DNA of 10,069 bases from DATLYF01 sp035575095 (GTDB lineage: Bacteria > Pseudomonadota > Gammaproteobacteria > Competibacterales > Competibacteraceae). A program made the position numbers and the translations under genes. The stretch is taken from contig DATLYF010000195.1 of the NCBI GenBank assembly GCA_035575095.1, forward strand, positions 1 through 10,069. The letters run 5' to 3'. Below, piece by piece: positions 5,931-10,069 of this stretch. Below the pieces are notes generated by a model. It made no database searches, was not told where the DNA came from, and saw only the letters and a list, made by a program, of their open reading frames with translations. The stretch's first letter is position 1, and every line of letters begins with the position of its first letter.

Positions 5931-7123
5931 GCGCGCCGGTCACGCCGCTGGCCCGACGCATGGCCGATATCGCGCCGTTCCATGTGATGGAACTGCTGGC
6001 CCGAGCCAAGCAACTGGAGGCGCAGGGGCGTTCGGTGATCCACATGGAGGTAGGCGAGCCCGATTTCGTCACCTGCCGCCCCATCCTCGAGGCCGGCCAG
6101 CGCGCCCTGGCCGAGGGCCGTACCAGCTACACCGTAGCCACCGGCATTCCCGAGCTGCGCCAGGCGATCAGCGGCTTCTACCGCGACCGCTACCGGGTCG
6201 CGGTCGGGCCAGAGCGCATCATCGTCACCCCCGGCGCCTCCGGGGCGCTGCAACTGGTGACCGGGGTGCTGCTCGATCCGGGCGACCAGGTGCTGCTGGC
6301 CGATCCCGGCTATCCCTGCAACCGTCACTTCGTGCGCCTGGTCGAAGGCGAGGCCGTGACCATCCCCACCGGTCCGGAGAGCGGCTATCAGCTCACCGCC
6401 GAACTGGTGGCGCGCCACTGGACACCGCGCACCCGCGCCGTACTGCTGGCCTCGCCGGCCAATCCCACCGGCACCCTGGTGCCGCCCGCGGAGCTGGCGG
6501 CCATCCTGGCGGTCGTGGAAGCGCGCGGCGGACGACTGATCGTCGATGAGATCTATCTCGGCCTGGTCTATGGCGATGCGGTGAACACGCCCAGTGCCCT
6601 GGCCATCTCCGATCACTTGTTCGTGGTCAACAGCTTCTCCAAGTACTTCGGCATGACCGGCTGGCGACTGGGCTGGCTGGTGACGCCACCGGAATATGCC
6701 CGCGAAGTGGAGAAACTGGCGCAGAACCTGTTCATCGCTGCCCCCTCGGTAGCCCAGTACGCGGCGCTGGCCGCCTTCACCCCTGAGGCTCTGGCCATCT
6801 GCGAGCAGCGCCGCCTGGCCTTCCAGGAACGCCGCGACTTCCTGCTGCCGGCCCTGCGTCGGCTCGGCTTGCGCATCCCGATCGAGCCGCAAGGGGCGTT
6901 CTACCTCTATGCCGATTGCTCGCGCTTCACCGACGACAGCTACCGCTTCTGCTTCGAGCTCCTGGAGAAGACCGGGGTGGCCATCACCCCCGGTATCGAC
7001 TTCGGCAGTCATCAGGCCGCACATCATGTGCGCTTTGCCTACACCAACTCGTTGCGCAATCTGTGCGAGGCGGTGGTGCGGCTCGAGCAGGCGCTGGGCA
7101 CGGCGGCGGCAGGAGCAGGATAG
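5927..7123 (+). CDS. Class I/II pyridoxal-phosphate-dependent aminotransferase
   Basis: This is a fold-type I PLP enzyme of 398 residues, cytoplasmic, expected to transfer an amino group between an amino acid and a 2-oxoacid. Landmarks are GEPDF (43-47), the Asn in ASPANPTG (Asn179), DEIY (207-210, whose Asp contacts the PLP ring nitrogen and Tyr its oxygen), the Schiff-base lysine in NSFSKYFGMTGWRLGW (Lys239), and the substrate-carboxylate Arg in VRFAYTNS (Arg369). All key residues are present. Sequence alone does not tell aspartate, alanine, or another substrate. The start is taken as GTG 5927: it forms a GTGA overlap with the pilU stop, AGGGG (5914-5918) lies 8 nt before it, and it yields an N-terminus (PLARRMADIAPFHVMELL) typical of the family. 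The alternative is ATG 5960, eleven codons in. The pairing with pilU is unexpected functionally; the overlap implies translational coupling. The C-terminal tail (TAAAGAG) is low-complexity. Confidence 0.93.
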   Translation: MSAPVTPLARRMADIAPFHVMELLARAKQLEAQGRSVIHMEVGEPDFVTCRPILEAGQRALAEGRTSYTVATGIPELRQAISGFYRDRYRVAVGPERIIVTPGASGALQLVTGVLLDPGDQVLLADPGYPCNRHFVRLVEGEAVTIPTGPESGYQLTAELVARHWTPRTRAVLLASPANPTGTLVPPAELAAILAVVEARGGRLIVDEIYLGLVYGDAVNTPSALAISDHLFVVNSFSKYFGMTGWRLGWLVTPPEYAREVEKLAQNLFIAAPSVAQYAALAAFTPEALAICEQRRLAFQERRDFLLPALRRLGLRIPIEPQGAFYLYADCSRFTDDSYRFCFELLEKTGVAITPGIDFGSHQAAHHVRFAYTNSLRNLCEAVVRLEQALGTAAAGAG

Positions 7124-7264
7124 GATCGTCTGTACATCCCGCATGTACAGGCATTCATCTCAAGCCCAACGCGATCCACCTGCCGCTCCCCAAAGGGGCG
7201 CTGAACAATGCCAAGGAGCTGAAGGCTTGGCTGGGCCGATTTCAAAGACTATCCCGGAGGAGTC
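7124..7264 (+). pseudogene. Possible decayed coding remnant upstream of the antidote-like fragment
   Basis: After the aminotransferase stop there is no proper start codon, yet about 7150-7239 reads as protein-like sequence in one frame (…NAKELKAWL, with no ATG and only a weak ATT at 7153). The frame used by the downstream helix-turn-helix fragment opens only after a TGA at 7220-7222 and continues as …ADFKDYPGGVVGYW. Joining the two near 7228-7240 by a single-base shift gives an ORF of about 91 codons ending at 7429, the usual size of HigA/COG3636 antidotes (about 95-100 residues). However, the N-terminal half does not resemble that family as I know it, so this may be an unrelated remnant or non-coding sequence. 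Confidence 0.3.
7130..7150. repeat. Perfect 8-bp inverted repeat after the aminotransferase gene
   Basis: CTGTACAT (7130-7137) and ATGTACAG (7143-7150) are exact complements around the 5-nt loop CCCGC, starting 7 bp after the aminotransferase stop. Each arm also contains the palindrome TGTACA, so TGTACA occurs twice, 13 bp apart. No T-run follows, which argues against a simple terminator. The outer CTGT and ACAG are 13 bp apart, not the 8 bp of an E. coli-type LexA box. An operator for a toxin-antitoxin regulator, or the scar of a lost element, would fit the position. Confidence 0.55.
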
Positions 7265-7429
7265 GTGGGCTATTGGCAGGACTGGAAGCGGGTGGCAGGG
7301 CAAGCGGGGCTGTCCCGTGAGAGCCTGTACCGGGCGCTCAGCCCCTGCGGCAATCCCACCCTGAAAACGCTGCGGGCGGTGCTGGCCGCGATGGGGTTGC
7401 GACTGGACGTGACGGCGCGCGTGGCGTAG
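7265..7429 (+). CDS. Short helix-turn-helix protein, addiction-module antidote (HigA/COG3636-like) fragment
   Basis: The 54 codons from GTG 7265 encode a peptide whose middle and end match the C-terminal half of the 'probable addiction module antidote' family: residues about 10-45 give VAGQAGLSRESLYRALSP, then CGNPTLKTLRAVLAAMGLRL. This is a Cro/XRE-type DNA-binding fold in which SRESLYRALS is the recognition-helix region. Full members have about 95-100 residues, so this is either N-terminally truncated or a broken gene. GGAGG (7256-7260) lies 4 nt before the GTG, which could allow translation. No partner toxin (RelE/HigB-like killer protein) is visible on either side. It lies between the aminotransferase and convergent cysZ, 28 bp from the cysZ stop. 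I trust the family call more than the claim that it is an active gene; a pseudogene remnant of an old toxin-antitoxin pair is equally likely. Confidence 0.5.
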   Translation: MGYWQDWKRVAGQAGLSRESLYRALSPCGNPTLKTLRAVLAAMGLRLDVTARVA

Positions 7430-7431
7430 GC

Positions 7432-7445
7432 GGCAGAACTCTGCC
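7432..7445. repeat. Short palindrome between convergent gene ends
   Basis: GGCAGA (7432-7437) and TCTGCC (7440-7445) are exact complements with a 2-nt centre, so an RNA hairpin would have five pairs and a 4-nt loop. It sits between the stop of the antidote-like fragment (7429) and the cysZ stop (7458 end on the minus strand). A weak bidirectional termination role is possible, but there is no T-run on either side. Confidence 0.3.
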
Positions 7446-7457
7446 CGGCGTGCGCCA

Positions 7458-8195
7458 TTACTGCATTCCCGAATTTGCCAACTGCTCCCGCCACAGCAGC
7501 GTTGCCCCGATCACCGAGGCCGGCATGGCCAGGAAGTTGAGCACCGGCACCAAGGTCAGCAGCAGACAGCCGGCACCGAAGCCCACGGCCAGCAGCCGGC
7601 GTTGCCTCAGCAGCCGGCGCTGCTCGGGGAAGGCGATGTGGTGGTTGCCGAGCGGATAATCCAGATACTGCAGGGCCAGCAGCCAGGCGCTGAAGGCCAG
7701 CCATACGAAGGGAGCGGCAGCGTTGACGCCGGGGATCAGGAACAGCAGCAGCAGCGGCAGCGCCCGCGCCAGGAAGTAGCCCAGCTTGCGCAGCTCGGCC
7801 GCGGGGGCGATCACGATCTCCTGCCACAGTGGCCGGCTGTCGGGACGGCCGTGGTCCGGGGTGAGCATGTCCTCCACCTTCTCCGCCAGCAGGCCGTTGA
7901 ACGGTGCGGCCAGCAGGTTGGCCACCAGGGTGAAGGTGTAGAAGCCGACCAGCAGCACCGCCACCAGGAACAGCGGCCAGAGCAGCCAGGACAGCCAGGC
8001 CAGCCAGTCTGGCAGACGGGCGTCGAGCCACTGGATCAGTCCTTGCAACTGCCCCGCCCCCCACCAGGTGGCGCCGCCAAACAGCAGGGCGTTGACGGCC
8101 AGCGGCACCAGGACGTAGCGCCGCAGCCCCGGGCGGGTCAGCCAGCCCAGGCCGCGCAGCGGATAACGGGCGCCTTGCAGCAGCGCATCGAGCAT
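7458..8195 (-). CDS. cysZ: Sulfate transporter / sulfate transport protein CysZ
   Basis: CysZ is an inner-membrane protein that admits sulfate for assimilation to cysteine. The 245-residue product has the family's size and signature segments: NLLAAPFNGLLAEKVE (93-108), QYLDYPLGNHHIAFP (176-190) and the C-terminal LNFLAMPASVIGATLLW (219-235). Hydrophobic stretches at about 27-45, 68-96, 141-177 and 201-228 fit its membrane helices, including the long hairpin-like ones. The start ATG (8193-8195) is well supported by AAGGAGG on the minus strand (8202-8208) with a 6-nt spacer. It is transcribed divergently from smc. The link to sat-cysC in this window is functional (uptake then activation) but not operonic, as the genes lie about 4.4 kb apart on opposite strands. 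In many gammaproteobacteria cysZ lies beside cell-division and ligase genes (zipA, ligA), and the smc neighbour fits that arrangement. Confidence 0.95.
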   Translation of the reverse strand: MLDALLQGARYPLRGLGWLTRPGLRRYVLVPLAVNALLFGGATWWGAGQLQGLIQWLDARLPDWLAWLSWLLWPLFLVAVLLVGFYTFTLVANLLAAPFNGLLAEKVEDMLTPDHGRPDSRPLWQEIVIAPAAELRKLGYFLARALPLLLLFLIPGVNAAAPFVWLAFSAWLLALQYLDYPLGNHHIAFPEQRRLLRQRRLLAVGFGAGCLLLTLVPVLNFLAMPASVIGATLLWREQLANSGMQ

Positions 8196-8241
8196 CGGTA
8201 GCCTCCTTGTTGGTCACAGCCCGTGTCGGCCGAATGTCCGG

Positions 8242-8263
8242 AGGTCCACTTTATACCAGGTCC
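8242..8263 (-). promoter_or_regulatory. Possible extended -10 promoter for cysZ, flanked by direct repeats
   Basis: On the minus strand, TATAAA (plus 8250-8255) is preceded by TGG, giving the TGn extension of an extended -10 promoter. It lies about 55 bp before the cysZ start. The -35 match is poor, as is common for extended -10 promoters. The box is flanked by two copies of AGGTCC (plus strand 8242-8247 and 8258-8263, 16 bp apart), which could be half-sites for a regulator. No further evidence identifies one. Confidence 0.4.
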
Positions 8264-8403
8264 GCTCGCTCGGTCCGTACAGATACGAGGCGGGGATGTT
8301 CGTCGCCGTGACCGCGGCGCTATCGCATGACTTCGTATTACACTAGCGCCCCGTAGCGAACCGCTGCCCTGATGCTGACCCGCAGACCCCAGGAGAACAC
8401 TGC
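8264..8403 (+). promoter_or_regulatory. smc upstream region with ribosome-binding site
   Basis: This is the remainder of the 208-bp divergent cysZ-smc intergenic region. A possible smc -10 is TATTAC (8336-8341) or TACACT (8339-8344); neither has a good -35. The ribosome-binding site AGGAGA (8391-8396) is strong, with 7 nt to the TTG start. An in-frame stop TAG (8344-8346) closes the frame upstream, and no ATG or GTG start exists between it and 8404, which decides the TTG. Confidence 0.45.
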
Positions 8404-10069
8404 TTGCGCCTGAGCAGGATCAAGCTCGCCGGCTTCAAGTCCTTCGTCGATCCCACCGCGTTCCACCTGCCCAGCAACCTGGTGGGCGTCGTCGGGCCTA
8501 ACGGCTGCGGCAAGTCCAACATCATCGACGCGGTGCGCTGGGTGATGGGCGAATCCTCGGCCCGCCAGTTGCGCGGCGAGGCCATGGCCGACGTCATCTT
8601 CAACGGCTCCAGCAGCCGCAAGCCGGTGGGCCAGGCCAGCGTCGAACTGATCTTCGACAACAGCCTGGGGAGGCTCGGCGGGCAGTGGGCGCAGTATGCC
8701 GAGATCAGCGTCAAGCGCCTGGTCAGCCGTGACGGTCAGTCCAGCTACTTCCTCAACGGTGTCCGCTGCCGCCGCCGCGATATCACCGACTTGTTCCTCG
8801 GCACCGGCTTGGGACCGCGCAGCTACGCCATCATCGAGCAGGGCATGATCAGCCGCCTCGTTGAGGCCAAGCCCGAGGAGCTGCGCCTGTTCCTGGAGGA
8901 GGCGGCAGGGATCTCCAAGTACAAGGAGCGGCGCCGCGAGACCGAGAACCGCATCCAGCACACCCGTGAGAACCTGGCCCGCCTCGGCGACCTGCGCCAG
9001 GAACTGGAGCAGCAATTGGAGCGGCTGGGCCGGCAGGCCCGCGCCGCCGAGCAGTACCAGCGGCTGCGCGCCGAGGAGCGGCGCTGCAAGGCCGAGCTGC
9101 TGGCGGTGCGCTGGCGTGCCCTGGACCAGGCCCTGGAAGGGGCCGAGGCCGAGCTCGCGCGTCTGGAGACCGCCCGCGCGGCGCTGGCCGCCGAGCACGC
9201 TGCCTTGGAGCTACGCCTGGAGCAGGGCCGCGAGCGTCACGAGATGCTGCAGGAGGCGTTCGTCGCCGCTCAGACGCGCGGCTATGAGCTGGCCGCCGAG
9301 ATCGCCCGGCTGGAGCAGAATCGTGCCCACGGGGAGGAACTGCGCCGCCGCCAGGGCGAGGAGCTGCAACGGCTGCACAGCGCCGTGGCGCAAAACCGGG
9401 CGCAGCAGGCCAGCGACGGCGTAGAGCTGGCGGCACTGCGCCAACAGGCGGCCGCAGCGGAGCCGCAGCTCGTGACACTGGCCGCCCGCGACGCGGAGCT
9501 GGCCGAGCGACTGGCTCGGGCCGAGGCCGAGATGGAGGCGCATCAGCGGCGCCGGGCGCTGTATACCGAGGCGCTGTCCGCCGCCCAGCGCCAGGCCGAG
9601 GTAGAGCGCGCCCGCATCGTCCAGCTGGAGCGCCAGCAGTTGCAGGACGAACGGCGCCTGGAGCGGCTGCGCCTGGAGCTGGGCGCGCTCGATCAGGACG
9701 CCCTGGAGCTGGCCCTGGAGACTCTACGCGAGCAGGAATGGCGGGCCGAGGAGACGCTGGCCACAGGCGCACGCCGCCAGGCCGAGCTGGAGCAGCGCCT
9801 GGCCGGGCTGCGCCAGCGCCAGCGCGAGTTGCAGGCCGAGCAACAGACCCTGCGCGGCCGCTGCGAGGAGGCGCGCGGCCGCCTGGCCGGGCTCCGCACC
9901 CTGCAGGAGACCGCCCTGGGACGGCGCCAGAACGACGCTGTCAACGCCTGGCTACGTGCCCGCGGCCTGGACGGTGCGCCGCGCCTGGCCGAGCGGCTGG
10001 CCGTGGAACCGGGCTGGGAGGCGGCGGTCGAGATAGTGCTGGGCGAGCGCCTGGAAGCGGTGCCGGTGG
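8404..10069 (+). CDS. smc: Chromosome segregation/condensation ATPase Smc, 3' end cut off by window
   Basis: Smc forms ring-shaped condensin dimers (with ScpA and ScpB) that compact and segregate the chromosome. The frame is open from TTG 8404 to the window end: 555 codons of an expected 1150-1200. The start is typical (RLSRIKLAGFKSFVDPT), with Walker A GPNGCGKSN at 31-39, then AVRWVMGESSARQLRG (43-58), and the conserved GTGLGPRSYAIIEQGMISR and FLEEAAGISKYKERR segments near 133-177. Residues about 165-500 are a Glu/Arg/Leu/Ala/Gln-rich coiled coil. The last part (from LQETALGRRQNDAVNAWL, about 500, onward) enters the hinge domain. The second coiled coil and the C-terminal ABC signature and Walker B lie beyond the window. 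TTG is the only start in frame after an upstream stop, supported by AGGAGA 7 nt before it. An Smc in place of MukB argues against an enteric or Vibrio-type gammaproteobacterium. Confidence 0.96.
   Translation, partial: MRLSRIKLAGFKSFVDPTAFHLPSNLVGVVGPNGCGKSNIIDAVRWVMGESSARQLRGEAMADVIFNGSSSRKPVGQASVELIFDNSLGRLGGQWAQYAEISVKRLVSRDGQSSYFLNGVRCRRRDITDLFLGTGLGPRSYAIIEQGMISRLVEAKPEELRLFLEEAAGISKYKERRRETENRIQHTRENLARLGDLRQELEQQLERLGRQARAAEQYQRLRAEERRCKAELLAVRWRALDQALEGAEAELARLETARAALAAEHAALELRLEQGRERHEMLQEAFVAAQTRGYELAAEIARLEQNRAHGEELRRRQGEELQRLHSAVAQNRAQQASDGVELAALRQQAAAAEPQLVTLAARDAELAERLARAEAEMEAHQRRRALYTEALSAAQRQAEVERARIVQLERQQLQDERRLERLRLELGALDQDALELALETLREQEWRAEETLATGARRQAELEQRLAGLRQRQRELQAEQQTLRGRCEEARGRLAGLRTLQETALGRRQNDAVNAWLRARGLDGAPRLAERLAVEPGWEAAVEIVLGERLEAVPV

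Noticed and set aside
5645..7144. Minus-strand open frame of 499 codons opposite the aminotransferase gene
   Set aside because: High G+C with strong third-position bias makes antisense frames open. The plus-strand product has all PLP-enzyme motifs, while the antisense product has no recognisable domain and is rich in Gln/His/Arg/Gly, typical of such shadows.
7130..7150. LexA (SOS) box
   Set aside because: CTGT and ACAG are 13 bp apart rather than 8, so the spacing does not fit the E. coli-type site; no SOS gene follows.
7130..7150. Intrinsic terminator of the pilU-aminotransferase operon
   Set aside because: The stem is only 8 bp with four A/T pairs and is followed by GCATTCATC, not a T-run.
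8338..9772. Minus-strand open frames opposite smc
   Set aside because: They mirror the coiled-coil coding sequence; the plus frame is continuous and has clear Smc motifs from residue 1.
1..10069. CRISPR arrays, tRNA/rRNA genes, insertion sequences, transposases
   Set aside because: No regularly spaced repeats, no cloverleaf-like segments, no transposase motifs and no target-site duplications were seen by eye in any intergenic region.

Overview
The window is chromosomal DNA of high G+C content (very G/C-biased third codon positions) from a proteobacterium, most likely a gammaproteobacterium. The gene set supports this: a soluble transhydrogenase SthA, the twitching-motility ATPase PilU, CysZ, and an Smc condensin instead of MukB. 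I cannot fix the genus. The fused Sat-CysC enzyme would fit a Chromatiales-like or other non-enteric lineage, but that is inference.

Layout from left to right. (1) The 3' part of a type II mannose-6-phosphate isomerase/mannose-1-phosphate guanylyltransferase (AlgA/ManC family), which makes GDP-mannose for surface polysaccharide. (2) A 202-bp intergenic region with a strongly AT-rich patch and a textbook intrinsic terminator only 33 bp before the next start codon. (3) A fused ATP sulfurylase/APS kinase, which activates sulfate to APS and then PAPS. (4) SthA, which balances NADPH and NADH. (5) A 190-bp gap rich in inverted repeats, with a possible sigma-54 promoter. (6) pilU, overlapping by four bases (GTGA) a class I/II aminotransferase gene. 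(7) A short region that looks like a decayed remnant and ends in a 54-codon piece of an addiction-module antidote (HigA/COG3636-like) helix-turn-helix protein, with a perfect 8-bp inverted repeat just upstream. (8) On the minus strand, cysZ. (9) Divergent from cysZ, the first about 555 codons of smc, which uses a TTG start and runs off the window end.

Themes. Sulfate uptake (CysZ) and sulfate activation (Sat-CysC) are both present but lie about 4.4 kb apart on opposite strands, so they are not one operon. The nucleotide-sugar enzyme next to the PAPS-forming enzyme raises the question of polysaccharide sulfation, but nothing here proves it. Most of the window is ordinary core metabolism, motility and chromosome maintenance. 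I found no clear new multi-gene system. The places most worth a second look are the terminator-containing leader before sat-cysC and the remnant/palindrome region after the aminotransferase gene.
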